Positions 63,728 to 64,000 of a DNA stretch of 64,000 bases are shown piece after piece (the stretch's first letter is position 1; the number at the start of each line of letters is the position of its first letter). The stretch spans positions 1,695,494-1,759,493 of the forward strand of contig NZ_CP047935.1 of assembly GCF_014279995.1 (NCBI RefSeq), in the 5' to 3' direction. The notes below the pieces were generated by a model. It ran no database searches. It saw only the letters and a list, made by a program, of their open reading frames with translations, and had not been told where the DNA came from. The stretch comes from Synechococcus sp. BIOS-E4-1. Lineage in GTDB: Bacteria; Cyanobacteriota; Cyanobacteriia; PCC-6307; Cyanobiaceae. The position numbers were made by a program, and so were the translations under genes.

Positions 63728-63928
63728 ATGGTTATAATGAAAAATATATACCGGATCGAAGAGTTAAACCCCTTCCACGAATGGCATTTTCATGGATCAA
63801 CAGTAGACCAACAGGAAGCAATTAACTGGGCACAAGACCTATGCACTCAGATCAAACGATCAGTGCGCGTTCTGGATCAAACAGACAACATAGTAAAACA
63901 ATTTGATGCTGAAAAGTTAACAAAGTAG
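63728..63928 (+). CDS. hypothetical protein, 66 residues
   Basis: A small soluble protein (MKNIYRIEELNPFHEWHFHG from ATG 63737, or MVI.. from 63728), then TVDQQEAINWAQDLCTQIKR and a short strand-rich end. The His/Trp cluster near the N-terminus is notable. Single gene near the window end; no family recognised. Confidence 0.5.
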   Translation: MVIMKNIYRIEELNPFHEWHFHGSTVDQQEAINWAQDLCTQIKRSVRVLDQTDNIVKQFDAEKLTK

Positions 63929-64000
63929 GGACTATGGAGGACTGATGGGAGAAGTATTCATAAGCATAAAATAACCTACATGGGAAATGTTCGATAAAAC

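Overview
The window comes from a marine unicellular cyanobacterium of the Synechococcus / low-light Prochlorococcus (MIT9313-like) type. The evidence is photosystem I PsaK, cytochrome b6f PetN, the PSII factor Thf1/Psb29, a PucC-type pigment carrier, cyanobacterial DUF2499/DUF3593/DUF2103/DUF3764 proteins and, above all, many prochlorosin-type (Nif11-leader) peptide precursors. No rRNA, tRNA, CRISPR array or transposase was recognised.

Layout. (1) 1-20.8 kb is compact core genome: a sugar/compatible-solute ABC operon (binding protein, two permeases, ATPase), csaB, two small membrane proteins, psaK, dxs, ilvA, scpB, a YggT protein, a MazG-like gene, pyk, a MacB/FtsX-type permease, ftsH, clpP, thf1, a petN operon, clpS, a PucC-family carrier and a DUF2103 gene. 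(2) 20.9-36 kb is an AT-rich accessory island of small secreted, lipoprotein, membrane and unknown genes, many duplicated or decayed. Its centre is a tandem array of ten prochlorosin-like precursor genes and one wrecked copy (29.98-35.41 kb, eleven loci). In nine of the eleven, a -10-like hexamer begins exactly 27 nt before the start. (3) 36.06-39.3 kb is a dense set of small acidic and coiled-coil genes with overlapping stops and starts, phage- or satellite-like in layout. (4) 39.6-57.2 kb is core again: purK, a sugar permease, aroB, a MidA-like methyltransferase, a TPM-domain protein, a GH104-type lysozyme, a glycosyltransferase-like gene, a metallophosphoesterase, nadA, and a DNA-repair cassette (exonuclease, ATP-dependent ligase, DEXH helicase). 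nadA is followed by a 2.6-kb unit carrying an AT-rich membrane-protein gene and an exact 792-bp second copy of the nadA 3' part, the arrangement left by a single-crossover integration. (5) 57.2-64 kb is a second AT-rich accessory region with more Nif11-leader peptides, relics and small unknown genes.

How the genes relate. The precursor peptides share near-identical leaders but unrelated, mostly Cys/Ser/Thr-rich cores, which fits one promiscuous lanthionine synthetase acting in trans. No LanM/ProcM-like enzyme or C39 transporter lies in the window. Several array members keep an intact frame but have lost the G of the ATG start (ATC, ATA, ATC; also ATT in a non-Nif11 gene). Other copies are interrupted at the leader/core junction or have lost half the leader. 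The island therefore looks like a peptide library in active birth and decay.
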